This document shows positions 16,847 to 27,405 of a stretch of DNA of 64,000 nt, one piece after another. Made by a program: the position numbers and the translations under genes. Origin of the DNA: Sphingobacteriales bacterium (GTDB lineage: Bacteria; Bacteroidota; Bacteroidia; Chitinophagales; Chitinophagaceae). The notes under the pieces were generated by a model. That model did no database searches and was not told where the DNA came from. It saw nothing but the letters and a program-made list of their open reading frames with translations. Numbering within the stretch: the first letter of the stretch is position 1; the number at the start of each line of letters is the position of its first letter. The stretch covers positions 62,001 to 126,000 of the forward strand of contig JAIXSZ010000081.1 in NCBI GenBank assembly GCA_027484425.1. Reading direction: 5' to 3'.

Positions 16847-18204
16847 TATTTATTCAGCAATAGTTCTTTTATAGGTTCTGTTAATTTGTCAATATCGCCA
16901 GCACCTGCTGTAATGAACAAGCTTAGTGGTGCTGCTTTTACATATTCTATCAATCCTTCTTTAGAGAGAATAGTATGCGCGGGGTTTGCCATAAGGCTGG
17001 TAATAGTACGAGACGTAATACCTTCCATTGGCAATTCACGTGCAGGGTAAATATCCAGAAGAATAACCTCATCGGCCATGTCCAAACTACGAGCGAATCC
17101 TTCTGCTAAATCGCGGGTACGACTGAATAAGTGGGGCTGAAAAGCTACCACACATCGCATACCTGGAAAGAGTTTTTTCGCACTTTTTATAAGCGCAGCT
17201 AACTCCTCGGGGTGATGAGCGTAGTCATCTATGTATACCACTTTTTCTGTCTTGACCAAGTATTCGAATCTTCTTCTTATTCCTTTGAAACTAGCTAAAG
17301 CAGATTTCACTTTCTCAGCGTCAATGCCGAGTATTTGTGTAACAGCGATGGCAGCTACCGCATTTTCTACATTGTGCATACCTCCTATCGGTAGGGCTAC
17401 ATGCTCCACTACCCAACTTGCAGCAACAACATCGAAGGTATACCCACCGTTTATCATTACGATATTGCGGGCAAATATATCGGCAGCATCGTTTTGCAAG
17501 CTGTATGTGAGAGTGGTAGGGCCTTTCAGCTCGCTTTGCCTATGCAAACCATGTTTAACGAGCAAAGTTCCAGTAGGTTTTATGTTGTGAGTATACTGTA
17601 TGAATGCATTCTCCATCTCTGCAGGAGTACCGTATATATCCAAATGATCAGGATCAATGGAAGTAAGCACCGCCAGATCGGGATGTAGTTTCAGAAAACT
17701 ACGGTCATACTCATCAGCTTCTATCACCGCTGTATCGTTGTCGCTGCTCCAGTAATTGCGATTGTAATTGACCGAGATACCACCCAGAAATGCATTGCAC
17801 CCATAACCTGTTTCGCGCAATAGGAATGCGATCATGGTAGATATAGTAGTTTTGCCGTGAGTACCAGCAACTGTAACCGCATACATTGCCTCGGTGATCC
17901 ACTGCAATACATCGCTGCGCTTAAATACAGGATAATTATTATCTCTGTACCAGTTGAGCCCCAAATGTTGTGCAGGTATTGCGGGTGTATAAATCACTAG
18001 TTGAGCTTCTGCATCACAGTGGCTTACATCATCTGTATAATTGATGTTCATTCCCTCTGAGGCTAGCGTTTTTGTGAGGGTTGTTTCGGTTTTGTCGTAG
18101 CCCGACACCACAGCACCCCTACCAGCAAAAAACCTTGCCAGAGCACTCATGCCTATGCCACCTATGCCTACAAAATAAACCCGTTTTATATCCCTTACAT
18201 CCAT
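16846..18204 (-). CDS. murC: UDP-N-acetylmuramate--L-alanine ligase MurC
   Basis: This 452-residue protein has the Mur-ligase layout. It starts with a dinucleotide-like GIGGIGMSALA (13-23), the ATP P-loop GTHGKTT (114-120), the central EADEYDRSFL and the C-terminal ligase domain with DDYAHHPEEL. MurC adds L-alanine to UDP-MurNAc in the cytoplasm, starting the stem peptide. It follows murG by 20 nt and overlaps ftsQ by one base, which implies one transcript. Confidence 0.98.
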   Translation of the reverse strand: MDVRDIKRVYFVGIGGIGMSALARFFAGRGAVVSGYDKTETTLTKTLASEGMNINYTDDVSHCDAEAQLVIYTPAIPAQHLGLNWYRDNNYPVFKRSDVLQWITEAMYAVTVAGTHGKTTISTMIAFLLRETGYGCNAFLGGISVNYNRNYWSSDNDTAVIEADEYDRSFLKLHPDLAVLTSIDPDHLDIYGTPAEMENAFIQYTHNIKPTGTLLVKHGLHRQSELKGPTTLTYSLQNDAADIFARNIVMINGGYTFDVVAASWVVEHVALPIGGMHNVENAVAAIAVTQILGIDAEKVKSALASFKGIRRRFEYLVKTEKVVYIDDYAHHPEELAALIKSAKKLFPGMRCVVAFQPHLFSRTRDLAEGFARSLDMADEVILLDIYPARELPMEGITSRTITSLMANPAHTILSKEGLIEYVKAAPLSLFITAGAGDIDKLTEPIKELLLNK

Positions 18205-18224
18205 ATACTATGATTTTCCCCTTT

Positions 18225-19346
18225 TTATTTCACTGTCATTGAATTCTCCTTTCCAGTAATTTCTATAACCTTTATTGCAATCCTTTCGTCTGCATCTCTT
18301 ACAGCTAGAAGCTTGAGATTTTTCGACATCAACTGTTGCATAGTTGAGTCTTTTAAAAGCGATTTTAATTTCTTAACTAGTTCAATATGTACGTCACTGT
18401 CTCTGACCATAAGGGCAGCATTATGAGACACTAATGATAAAGCGTTTTCCTCCTGATGGTTTTCGGCAGCAAAAGGATAAGGAACAAAAATCACAGGTTT
18501 GGCAGCAATACAAAGTTCGGCAATAGCTAAAGCACCTGCCCTGGAAATTACTATATCTGCTGCTGCATAAGCGTACTCCATATCGGCGATAAACTCCAAC
18601 ACCTTTATTCTATCATTATACATAGCGGCTACTCTTGTAGCTTCTTCGAAATAAGTTTTTCCTGTTTGCCATATTAATTGTACACCCTCACTCACTATTG
18701 TACCCAGCTGCGCCGCGATAGCCTCATTAATTGACTTTGCACCTAAACTTCCTCCAATAATAAGCACAGTGGTCAACCCATCTTTCATACCATACCTTAC
18801 CCTCCCCTCTATGGAAGTTCTGCCCATATCGGAAATGGTTTTTCTCACCGGATTACCTGTTAGTACAATTGTATCTTGTTTGAAAAAACGCTCCATGCCT
18901 TTGTAAGCAACACAAACGGCCTTGGCTCGTTTTCCCAGTATTTTATTGCTCTTGCCTGCATAAGCATTCTGCTCCTGAATGAGAGTGGGAATGCTCTGTG
19001 CCTGTGCAGCGCTAAGCATTGGAAAACTAGCATATCCACCTACCCCTATTACTGCATCTGGCTTAAAAGAACCGATTATGTTTCTAGCAGCTATTCTGCT
19101 CTTTAGTAGCTTGATAGGTAAAAGTAAATTTTTGAGCATGTTGCTCCTATTAAAACCAGCTATGTCTAACCCCACAATTTCGTAACCAGCAGCTGGAACT
19201 TTGTCCATCTCCATTTTGCCGATAGCGCCTACAAATAGCAAACGAGTGCCCGGTCTGAGCCTCTGCAAGGCCTGACCTATGGCTATGGCAGGGAATATAT
19301 GCCCACCAGTACCTCCACCAGCTATTATAATTCGCAAATCAGTCAT
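18225..19346 (-). CDS. murG: UDP-GlcNAc transferase MurG
   Basis: The 373-residue product carries the MurG glycine loop GGGTGGHIFPA (10-20), and the donor-binding part with GGSLGAKSINEA and SRAGALAIAELCIAAKPVIFVP. MurG is a GT-B glycosyltransferase on the inner face of the membrane that adds GlcNAc to lipid I to make lipid II. Its ATG overlaps the ftsW stop region by 8 bases, pointing to translational coupling with the presumed lipid II polymerase. Confidence 0.98.
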   Translation of the reverse strand: MTDLRIIIAGGGTGGHIFPAIAIGQALQRLRPGTRLLFVGAIGKMEMDKVPAAGYEIVGLDIAGFNRSNMLKNLLLPIKLLKSRIAARNIIGSFKPDAVIGVGGYASFPMLSAAQAQSIPTLIQEQNAYAGKSNKILGKRAKAVCVAYKGMERFFKQDTIVLTGNPVRKTISDMGRTSIEGRVRYGMKDGLTTVLIIGGSLGAKSINEAIAAQLGTIVSEGVQLIWQTGKTYFEEATRVAAMYNDRIKVLEFIADMEYAYAAADIVISRAGALAIAELCIAAKPVIFVPYPFAAENHQEENALSLVSHNAALMVRDSDVHIELVKKLKSLLKDSTMQQLMSKNLKLLAVRDADERIAIKVIEITGKENSMTVK

Positions 19347-20706
19347 CTTCTTGTGCGTCTAATTTTATCTGAGAAACTTTTACCCTTGGTTTTTTACCTT
19401 CTTTTTTTTCTGCAACTGCCTCAGCTACCAACAACCTGCTGGCATTATTTAATCCTGCAGCTGCTGGACCTGTAATTGGCCCCTGATCGGTAGGAACAGG
19501 GATTGTATCTGGGTTCTCTTTAACCAGAGCTGCATTTTTAGCCGCATTCTTGCGCTCGCCCTCCATTTCGTCGACATATTTACTCACACTAAGCACAATA
19601 CCAATGGCAATACTGGTAAACCAGATAGAAGAACCACCCATACTTATCATGGGTAGGGTGAGACCGGTTACAGGTACCAAATGAACATTAACTGCCATAT
19701 TGAGCATAGCCTGAAAAACCAGCGTTATGCTGAGGCCCACTGCAAGAAAAGCTCCAAAAGCAAACGGACACCGTTTAAAAATCAGGACACTCCGCCACAA
19801 AAACAATAGGTACAAAAGCACCACTATGCTACCACCTACGAGTCCATATTCTTCAATGATGATGGAGAAAATGAAATCGGAATATGGGTGAGGTAAAAAG
19901 TTTTTCTGCAAACTCTGACCGGGACCACGACCAGTGATACCACCATTGGCAATTGCAATTTTAGCCTGCTCGACCTGATAAACATCCTGATGTTTTCCGT
20001 CTTTCTTTTTGCCACCTGCAAAGTCCTTGATACGTTGCTCCCAAGTAGAAGCTCTACCGAATCCGGTGAGTTTGGAGATCGTAAAAACAACGGACAAACA
20101 GATAAGCCCAGCAGCAGCCATAAGCATAAGGTGCTTGATATGTACCCGGCCTATGAAGAACAGAATACTACAAGTAAAACCCAGCATCAGAGCTGTAGAC
20201 ATGTTGGCCGGCGCAATAAGCAAACAGGTTATGAGCATTGGCAACAAAACAGGTACAAAACCTTTTCTGAAGTCTTTAATCACATTTTGCTTCATGCTGA
20301 GCACACGAGCCAGAAACATAAACAGTGCAAGCTTGGCAAGATCAGATGTTTGGAAGGTGAGGTGTATGACTGGTAACTTTATCCATCTGGAGCCTTCGTT
20401 GAGACTGGTACCAAAAAACAAAGTGTAGACCAATAACGGCAAACTCAATAAATAAAGAACAACTGCTATACGGGCGAAACGCGTATAATTAATTTTATGT
20501 ACCTGATAAATAATGAGCAAACCTAAACCTAACACCATCACTTGCTTAGCAAGGTAATAGCCTGAATTTTTCTCCATTCTGTAAGCTAAAGAACCAGTGG
20601 AGCTATAAACTGCCAACAGACTTATAAAAGACAATAGCAGTACCACGCCCCAAATCACTTTGTCGCCCTTGGTTCTGGTAAGTATATTTTTCATGTGGTC
20701 TGCCAT
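19339..20706 (-). CDS. ftsW: Division-specific peptidoglycan polymerase FtsW (SEDS)
   Basis: I start at ATG 20706 (MADHMKNIL), 455 residues; ATG 20694 is also possible. The open frame extends 192 bases further up, into murD, but that part is hydrophilic and unlike any FtsW. About ten membrane helices are visible, with the SEDS signatures GSRWIKLP, AKLALFMFLAR, a PHPYSDFIFSIIIEEYG loop and SMGGSSIW near the C-terminus. FtsW polymerises lipid II glycan strands together with FtsI. The last 70 residues are a charged cytoplasmic tail ending KVSQIKLDAQEDD. Confidence 0.96.
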   Translation of the reverse strand: MADHMKNILTRTKGDKVIWGVVLLLSFISLLAVYSSTGSLAYRMEKNSGYYLAKQVMVLGLGLLIIYQVHKINYTRFARIAVVLYLLSLPLLVYTLFFGTSLNEGSRWIKLPVIHLTFQTSDLAKLALFMFLARVLSMKQNVIKDFRKGFVPVLLPMLITCLLIAPANMSTALMLGFTCSILFFIGRVHIKHLMLMAAAGLICLSVVFTISKLTGFGRASTWEQRIKDFAGGKKKDGKHQDVYQVEQAKIAIANGGITGRGPGQSLQKNFLPHPYSDFIFSIIIEEYGLVGGSIVVLLYLLFLWRSVLIFKRCPFAFGAFLAVGLSITLVFQAMLNMAVNVHLVPVTGLTLPMISMGGSSIWFTSIAIGIVLSVSKYVDEMEGERKNAAKNAALVKENPDTIPVPTDQGPITGPAAAGLNNASRLLVAEAVAEKKEGKKPRVKVSQIKLDAQEDD

Positions 20707-20752
20707 GTAGTTTATTATTTGTTTTGTCAAAAGATCTCTGTGAGTTATTTGA

Positions 20753-22108
20753 CTAAAGATTTCGAACTGCAACCTTGAACTGCTCCCCTCTGTCCTCGAA
20801 ATTATTAAAGCGGTCGAAGCTAGCGCAAGCTGGAGCCAGTAATACCACATCACCGCTTTCGGCACATGAATATGCTGCATAGACAGCCTCAGCTGCACTA
20901 CTAGTATCTATAATAGTCTCTACTACCCCCTCGAAAGAGTCGTGTATGGGCTGATTGTTAATACCCAAACAAATGATAGCTTTAACCTTCTGCTTGACCA
21001 ACTCCATTATCTCGGTGTAATCATTGCCTTTGTCTTGCCCGCCCATAATGAGTATGGTAGGTTTTTCCATGCTCTCTAAGGCAAACCACACTGAATTGAT
21101 GTTGGTAGCCTTGCTATCATTGATAAAATCAACACCTCTGATGGTAGCAACAAATTCTAGCCTATGATCGAGCCCCTTGAAGCGAGTGAATGTTTCTCTC
21201 AGCTTCTCCCTCCTTATGCCTGCTATACGGGCCGATATCCCTGCTGCCATGCTGTTGTATTGATTGTGTTTTCCTTTTATTGCCATGTCATGTATAGACA
21301 TGTCAAAGTGTTCCCCCCCATAGTCAACGTTAATACGTCCATCTTCAATAAATCCTCCGTCTGGGCCTGTTGTGTTGTCACTCATTGTAAAAAAAATAGT
21401 TGTTGTGTGAAGAGAATGGTTAGCCAGGTAGTCTTGTATAGCTTTATCATCCTGGTTTACGATAAAGTAATCGGTTGGTAATTGATTTTCTGCTATTCGG
21501 AATTTTGCTGCTACATAGTTTTCAAATTCATAGTTGTATCTATCGAGATGGTCTGGAGTGATGTTGAGCAGCACAGCGACATCGGGCCTGAAAGTGTGTA
21601 TATCATCTAGCTGAAAACTGCTCACTTCCATCACATACCATTCACAGGGCTTCTCTGCTATCTGTGCAGCAAAACTGTAGCCGATGTTTCCTACTAACGC
21701 TACGTCATATCCAGCATCTTTGAGCACTGAATAAGTGAGCATAGTAGTAGTGCTTTTGCCATTACTTCCTGTAATGGCTATTATTTTACTATCTCCTTTG
21801 TATCTGTACCCAAATTCTATCTCGCTGCACACTTCAATTCCCGCTGCACGTACTGCCTTAACTACGGCTACCTTATCGCTGATACCTGGACTCTTGACCA
21901 CACAATGCGCAGAAAGTATGCGATCCATAGTGTGGGTACCTTCTTCGAATGCAATGTTATTAGCCAGGAGTACTTCTCTGAACTTATCTTTTATCTTGCC
22001 GCCATCACTTACAAAGACATCCCATCCCTGCTGCTTGCCCAATAGAGCAGCACCCACACCGCTTTCGGCGGCACCCAGTATCACTAATTTTTGCGCAGGC
22101 GTGTTCAT
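20753..22108 (-). CDS. murD: UDP-N-acetylmuramoylalanine--D-glutamate ligase MurD
   Basis: A Mur ligase of 451 residues with the ATP P-loop GSNGKSTTT (114-122), the substrate region NITPDHLDRY and the C-terminal FINDSKATN and LLAPACASFD motifs that are diagnostic for MurD. It adds D-glutamate to UDP-MurNAc-L-Ala. The stop codon of mraY and the start of murD are directly adjacent, and ftsW follows after 46 nt, so it is inside one operon. Confidence 0.98.
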   Translation of the reverse strand: MNTPAQKLVILGAAESGVGAALLGKQQGWDVFVSDGGKIKDKFREVLLANNIAFEEGTHTMDRILSAHCVVKSPGISDKVAVVKAVRAAGIEVCSEIEFGYRYKGDSKIIAITGSNGKSTTTMLTYSVLKDAGYDVALVGNIGYSFAAQIAEKPCEWYVMEVSSFQLDDIHTFRPDVAVLLNITPDHLDRYNYEFENYVAAKFRIAENQLPTDYFIVNQDDKAIQDYLANHSLHTTTIFFTMSDNTTGPDGGFIEDGRINVDYGGEHFDMSIHDMAIKGKHNQYNSMAAGISARIAGIRREKLRETFTRFKGLDHRLEFVATIRGVDFINDSKATNINSVWFALESMEKPTILIMGGQDKGNDYTEIMELVKQKVKAIICLGINNQPIHDSFEGVVETIIDTSSAAEAVYAAYSCAESGDVVLLAPACASFDRFNNFEDRGEQFKVAVRNL

Positions 22109-23380
22109 TTATTGTAGTTTAAGCGTTACTATACTAAAAATTGCAAGTAGTATACCCACTATCCAGAAACGTGTGACGATTTTAGATTCGTGGTATCCTA
22201 GTTTTTGATAATGATGGTGTAAAGGAGACATCAGAAATATCCTTCTTCCCTCACCGTACTTTTTCTTTGTGTACTTGAAATAGTAAACCTGCATAATAAC
22301 AGAAAGGTTCTCTACCAGAAACACACCACAAATAATGGGTATCAATAACTCTTTGCGAACAATAATAGCTAGTGATGCAATGATGCCACCTAGTGCAAGA
22401 CTACCTGTGTCGCCCATAAAGACCTGTGCAGGATATGCGTTGTACCACAAGAACCCAACACAAGCACCGACGAAGGCACCAATGAAAATGGATAACTCAC
22501 CGAGATTAGGTATATCCATAATACCCAAGTAACCAGCAAATACATAGTTGCCCGACACATAAGCAAACACACCCAAACAAACACCAATAATGGCCGAAAC
22601 CCCAGTAGCAAGGCCATCTATGCCATCGGTCATATTGGCTCCATTGGACACAGCTACTATTATAAAAATGACAAAGAGCACGTAGATAATTGGGGTAGTG
22701 ACACCTACATTTTTCTCGCCGAATATGGCAGCTATCTTTTCATATCTGAACTCATGATTTTTCAGAAATGGGATAGTGGTGGTAGCTGTTCTTATATTTA
22801 CATATTCTTTCACTTTTCCCTTATCGTCTTTTCGGGCAAATTTGCCAGGCTCAGCCTTTTCTGCCATACTCAATACTCCATTTTGCCCACGGGTTACCTC
22901 TCTACTAATGACTACATGATCATTGAAATACATTGTAAGACCAACGATGATACCAAGACCAATTTGACCCATAACTTTAAACCGACCAGCTAATCCTTCT
23001 TTATTTTTTTTGAAGACTTTGATATAGTCATCAAGGAAACCGACCATACCCAACCAAACAGTAGAAACCAGCATGAGCACTATATACACATTAGTAACCC
23101 TAGCGAACAATAATGTGGGTATGAGTATAGAAGCTATAATAATAAGCCCCCCCATGGTAGGTGTACCTTTTTTCTGCTTTTCGCCCTCCAAACCCAAATC
23201 ACGAACAGTTTCGCCAATTTGTTTTTTCTTCAGGAAATTGATGAGGCGTTTACCGAAAATCATAGATATCACTAACGAGAGTATAATAGCCATCGCTACC
23301 CTGAAAGTGATATAATTGAACACTCCCGCCCCCACTAGGTGGAACGTATCGCGCAGGTATGTGAACAAATAGTACAGCAT
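22109..23380 (-). CDS. mraY: Phospho-N-acetylmuramoyl-pentapeptide transferase MraY
   Basis: The 423-residue polytopic protein is longer than E. coli MraY (360), mainly because of a hydrophilic insertion around residues 160-215, as commonly seen in Bacteroidota. Active-site features are the paired aspartates Asp117-Asp118 in [35 protein letters not shown] and the SPLHHHYQ histidine cluster. It joins the UDP-MurNAc-pentapeptide to undecaprenyl phosphate to give lipid I. murE lies 9 nt upstream, and murD starts with no gap. Confidence 0.98.
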   Translation of the reverse strand: MLYYLFTYLRDTFHLVGAGVFNYITFRVAMAIILSLVISMIFGKRLINFLKKKQIGETVRDLGLEGEKQKKGTPTMGGLIIIASILIPTLLFARVTNVYIVLMLVSTVWLGMVGFLDDYIKVFKKNKEGLAGRFKVMGQIGLGIIVGLTMYFNDHVVISREVTRGQNGVLSMAEKAEPGKFARKDDKGKVKEYVNIRTATTTIPFLKNHEFRYEKIAAIFGEKNVGVTTPIIYVLFVIFIIVAVSNGANMTDGIDGLATGVSAIIGVCLGVFAYVSGNYVFAGYLGIMDIPNLGELSIFIGAFVGACVGFLWYNAYPAQVFMGDTGSLALGGIIASLAIIVRKELLIPIICGVFLVENLSVIMQVYYFKYTKKKYGEGRRIFLMSPLHHHYQKLGYHESKIVTRFWIVGILLAIFSIVTLKLQ

Positions 23381-23389
23381 AGCAACTGA

Positions 23390-24856
23390 TTATTTTTGTA
23401 GTGTTTTAAAAATCTCCATCAACACCTCTTTGTCGTCAAAGTGATGTTTTACTCCTTTTATTTCCTGATAGGTTTCATGTCCTTTACCTGCCACTAGTAT
23501 TATATCTCCCGGACCAGCAAATGACACAGCAACTTTTATTGCTTCTTTTCTGTCAGTTATTCTTAGGCATTTTCTTTTCTGAGCTAGTGTGAGGTTTGCC
23601 TCCATTTCATTCAGTATCACTTCTGGGTCCTCGCTTCTAGGGTTGTCGGATGTAAGTATAGCTCTATCGCTGTGCTCGCAAGCAACCTCCCCCATTACTG
23701 CACGTTTAGACTTATCGCGGTCGCCACCACAACCTACAACTGTAATAAGTTGTTGTCCGTTTACCCTCAACTGGTTGATAGTAGCCAAGACATTGATCAA
23801 GGCATCGGGAGTATGCGCATAGTCGACAATACCCAATATCTTGTCGGCGGGAGACAATATGGTTTCGAACCTACCTGCTGCGCCGTGCAGCCCGCTGAGC
23901 GTAGCCAGTATCTGCATTTTATCTTCGCCCAGCAACTTGGCTGCTCCATATACAGCCAGCAAGTTGTACGCATTAAAAGTGCCTATCATCCTGAAATGCG
24001 CTTCTTGCCCATCTACATTCATGACCAGTCCAGAAAGGTTATTTTCCAGTACTTTGCCTTTAATGGTTGCTGGCACCTTAAGACTGTAAGTATTGCGCAC
24101 TGCTACGGTGTTTTGCAGCATTACTGCACCTCTTTTATCATCTGCATTAGTGAGTGCAAAAGCTTCTTTTGACAAGCCATCGAAGAACATTTTCTTGACA
24201 CGTATATATTCATCAAACGTATTGTGGTAATCGAGGTGGTCATGGGTTATGTTGGTGAATATGCCACCTGCAAATTTGACCCCTGCTATTCTATGCTGAT
24301 GAATGGCATGCGAGCTTACTTCCATAAATGCATAAGTACACCCAGCTGCCACCATACGAGCCAATAGCTCATGCACAGACACAGCATCAGGTGTAGTATG
24401 TGTAGATGGTACAACCTGATCGTGAATGTGGTTTTGTACTGTAGACAGCAAGCCGCATTTGTATCCTAGGGCCTGGAACAACTGATATAGTAAAGTCGCT
24501 GTAGTGGTTTTACCATTGGTGCCAGTTACGCCTACAACTTTCAGTTGAACTGATGGATGCCCATAAAACGCATCGGCCATCAACCCTGCCACTGCACTAC
24601 TATCTTTTACTACTAAGTAAGTAACACCTTCTTGAACATCGACGGGGATTTGCTGGCAAACAACTGCTACAGCACCCATACTTATGGCCTTGTGAATGAA
24701 CAAATGCCCATCTGCCACAGATCCCGGAACAGCTATAAACACACTACCTGTGACCACCTTGCGAGAGTCGATACAAATGTTATGTATAGCTACATCTGTA
24801 GAACCCTGCATAGTCACAGCAGCCACATTGATTAATATGTCTTTTAGCGTAGGCAT
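23390..24856 (-). CDS. murE: UDP-MurNAc-tripeptide synthetase MurE (meso-diaminopimelate type)
   Basis: The product has 488 residues. The ATP P-loop is GTNGKTTT (112-119), and the C-terminal domain carries DNPRSEDP at 404-411. In MurE the DNPR motif marks enzymes that use meso-diaminopimelate; lysine-adding ones have a different motif. So the wall is inferred to be of the mDAP type. The start overlaps the ftsI stop by one base. Confidence 0.98.
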   Translation of the reverse strand: MPTLKDILINVAAVTMQGSTDVAIHNICIDSRKVVTGSVFIAVPGSVADGHLFIHKAISMGAVAVVCQQIPVDVQEGVTYLVVKDSSAVAGLMADAFYGHPSVQLKVVGVTGTNGKTTTATLLYQLFQALGYKCGLLSTVQNHIHDQVVPSTHTTPDAVSVHELLARMVAAGCTYAFMEVSSHAIHQHRIAGVKFAGGIFTNITHDHLDYHNTFDEYIRVKKMFFDGLSKEAFALTNADDKRGAVMLQNTVAVRNTYSLKVPATIKGKVLENNLSGLVMNVDGQEAHFRMIGTFNAYNLLAVYGAAKLLGEDKMQILATLSGLHGAAGRFETILSPADKILGIVDYAHTPDALINVLATINQLRVNGQQLITVVGCGGDRDKSKRAVMGEVACEHSDRAILTSDNPRSEDPEVILNEMEANLTLAQKRKCLRITDRKEAIKVAVSFAGPGDIILVAGKGHETYQEIKGVKHHFDDKEVLMEIFKTLQK

Positions 24857-26961
24857 TAGCTTAGTTGTAGTATGATATTTTGTCCCTTTGTTAATCTCGT
24901 TCCTGCTGGCACTGATTGTGTTTGCACTTTACCTTTTCCCTTTATATGCACACGAGCACCGTAGTTTTCCAATACATAAATTGCATCTTTGAGCGTCATA
25001 CCTGTTACGTCGGGCATCACGCCTCTGTAGACATGTTTGAGTTTTACTTCAGACCTTTTCGTGCCAGAGTCAGCCACATATTGCACCATGGTGCTTTTAT
25101 AGTCATACACTACCGGCATTTTTTTATTCATAACCCCCAACAATACCTCATAAGTTCCTGCAGTGGCAGCCTTGGCAGGTATTGATGCTACACCAGATTT
25201 AGCAATACTATCGAGCGGAGCAGACCACGCACCCATGTTTTGCGAGAATATTTTATCAGCTACCATCCTGAAAACAGGTGCTGCTATCGTGCCACCATAA
25301 TAGGCAGCCGAGTGCGCCTTGGTACGTATGACTACACAAATGGTATACTTAGGATTTTCGGCAGGCATATAGCCCACATAAGACCCTTGGTACACCCCAT
25401 CGGTGTACTTGATACCTTTGTCGGCTACCTGTGCAGTACCTGTTTTGCCGGCCATAGTGTAGTATGGTGACTCAATACCTTTACCTGTACCATCGGTAAC
25501 AACTGCACGTGTACACTTTCTCAGTTGTCTTACTGTTTCTGCATCGCCTATAGTAGCAACTACCTTAGGTTCAAATGTTTTGACGTCTTTACCATATTCC
25601 CTGATAGCGCTCACCAAGTAAGGGCGCATCATTTTTCCGTTATTGGCAACTGCATTGTACATCATACAGGTATGCAGCGGAGTGATCATTACACCATAAC
25701 CAGTGGCCATCCATGGAAGCGTACTATTGCTCCAGATTTTACCACCAGGAGAAGTAACTACTGGTTTGCGCTCACCCAATAGGTCTATACCAGTGAGTTT
25801 ATCTAATTGCAATTTTTTCAGGTTGTTTACATACTGGCTTGGATTGTCTCTGTAATATCTATCAGCCAGCTTAGCCATACCTACATTACTGGAAATTGCA
25901 TAGGCTTTCCAAATAGGCATTTCGCGCAATGATCCATCGGGGTGCGAGTCGGACATGGTACGCTTGCCGAACTGCATTTTACCCCCTTGTATATCTATCG
26001 TTTGATCTACGTTGATCTTCTTGTCGGCGAGCAAGGATATAAGTGTAGCTAGCTTGAAGGTAGACCCTGGCTCAGTGGGAATAGCAGCATAATTAAAGTC
26101 TTCATCGTAACTACCATCTTTCTGCCTACCTAGGTTTACCAGTGTGCGTATCTTGCCAGTGGCCACTTCCATCACAATACAAGTACCATAGGCACATTCA
26201 TATTCTTGTAGCTTACTGAGCAATGCATGGTATGCTATATTCTGCACATTGATGTCAAGTGTGGTAACGATGTCTTTACCGTTTTGTGGATCTACTTCGC
26301 TCCCTTCAATAGGTACCCATACACTACCAGTGGCCTTCTGTACTACTCTACGTCCGTTTTCCCCTTTCAGCTCTCTGTTGTACTTGGCTTCAAGACCCGT
26401 TATGTTACTATCTCTGAATACACCTATTGTGCGTCGTGCTAGTTTTTCGTAGGGCAATTTTCTTTTCTCCTTGGGTTCTGCAATAAACCCACCAAGTGCT
26501 TTGCCTTTTTTGAATATTGGAAAATTTCTAAGCGATTCGTATTCGTAGTATTTCAATTTTCTGCCTAGCAGGTAATACTTATTTCGGGCATCGTATGCTC
26601 TAACGAATTCTTCTTTGAATTGCTCGGCTGTTTTACCGCTGCTCATAAACAATGACGACAAGCATAAACTCAATGTATCTATCTTCTGCTCGAAAAGGGC
26701 AGAGTCGATAACTGAGAAATCGATATGCACATCAAACTCTGGAATAGAAGAACTCAGCAACACTCCATCTTCGTTGATGATGTTTCCTCTTTCGGCAAGT
26801 AAGGTATCGAAACGAGTATGCATTTCTTTAGCCATAGACCTGAGTCTTGGTCCTTCCTTGGCTTGTATCATCACGGCTTTTATCATGATGGCACAACCAA
26901 AAAGGAACATACACGTAAAAGCTACGTATACCCTAAATCGTATGTCTTGTCTAATCTTCAC
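24856..26961 (-). CDS. ftsI: Division transpeptidase FtsI/PBP3 with PASTA domain
   Basis: This 701-residue class B penicillin-binding protein has one N-terminal membrane helix (about 12-32), a dimerisation domain, and a transpeptidase domain with SxxK at Ser300-Lys303 (EPGSTFKLA), SxN at Ser357-Asn359 and KTGT at 506-509. A PASTA domain ends the protein (MPDVTGMTLKDAIYVLENYG...), which is normal for the Bacteroidota form of FtsI. It crosslinks septal peptidoglycan with FtsW. It lies 27 nt after ftsL and overlaps murE by one base. Confidence 0.97.
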   Translation of the reverse strand: MKIRQDIRFRVYVAFTCMFLFGCAIMIKAVMIQAKEGPRLRSMAKEMHTRFDTLLAERGNIINEDGVLLSSSIPEFDVHIDFSVIDSALFEQKIDTLSLCLSSLFMSSGKTAEQFKEEFVRAYDARNKYYLLGRKLKYYEYESLRNFPIFKKGKALGGFIAEPKEKRKLPYEKLARRTIGVFRDSNITGLEAKYNRELKGENGRRVVQKATGSVWVPIEGSEVDPQNGKDIVTTLDINVQNIAYHALLSKLQEYECAYGTCIVMEVATGKIRTLVNLGRQKDGSYDEDFNYAAIPTEPGSTFKLATLISLLADKKINVDQTIDIQGGKMQFGKRTMSDSHPDGSLREMPIWKAYAISSNVGMAKLADRYYRDNPSQYVNNLKKLQLDKLTGIDLLGERKPVVTSPGGKIWSNSTLPWMATGYGVMITPLHTCMMYNAVANNGKMMRPYLVSAIREYGKDVKTFEPKVVATIGDAETVRQLRKCTRAVVTDGTGKGIESPYYTMAGKTGTAQVADKGIKYTDGVYQGSYVGYMPAENPKYTICVVIRTKAHSAAYYGGTIAAPVFRMVADKIFSQNMGAWSAPLDSIAKSGVASIPAKAATAGTYEVLLGVMNKKMPVVYDYKSTMVQYVADSGTKRSEVKLKHVYRGVMPDVTGMTLKDAIYVLENYGARVHIKGKGKVQTQSVPAGTRLTKGQNIILQLS

Positions 26962-26988
26962 CTTGGTTATCTGTTGGGTATGTTATGT

Positions 26989-27345
26989 TTATTTACTTTT
27001 TACGTTGTAAGCTGGCAAAAGAGCAGGCTTCAGGCCTAGTTTTTCTGCGTTTTTCATTACCTGTGTTTCAGTCTTCACATACATTAGTTGCGATTTCACA
27101 TCCATGTATTTCCACCTTAGTTCTTTCAGTTCTTTGTTTCTGGCATTCAATTCGCGTTGCATATCTATAGCACGCTGACTGTTACTGATGTACAACACAC
27201 ACAGCAGCACTAAAAAAGCCAAAAAGGGAATGTTATTCACAATAGCTCTGTAGGATACCTTTTCAGCAACCGATTTCCAATCACTACGCACTCGCTGTGC
27301 CGGCGACATAGGCTCCTGTACAATATTTTGTTGCTCGGTATTCAT
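26989..27345 (-). CDS. ftsL: FtsL-like divisome protein
   Basis: A short 118-residue protein with a cytoplasmic N-terminus, one membrane helix (IPFLAFLVLLCVLYISN, about 40-56) and an extracytoplasmic coiled coil (QRAIDMQRELNARNKELKEL and on). It has no strong sequence signature; the call rests on topology and on its place between rsmH and ftsI, where ftsL always sits. FtsL pairs with FtsB/DivIC and helps activate FtsW-FtsI. Confidence 0.85.
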   Translation of the reverse strand: MNTEQQNIVQEPMSPAQRVRSDWKSVAEKVSYRAIVNNIPFLAFLVLLCVLYISNSQRAIDMQRELNARNKELKELRWKYMDVKSQLMYVKTETQVMKNAEKLGLKPALLPAYNVKSK

Positions 27346-27405
27346 AAAAAAATGATTGCTTGTAAATCCCCACCAATCAGGAGTTGTGCACCCCCAATCA
27401 AAAAA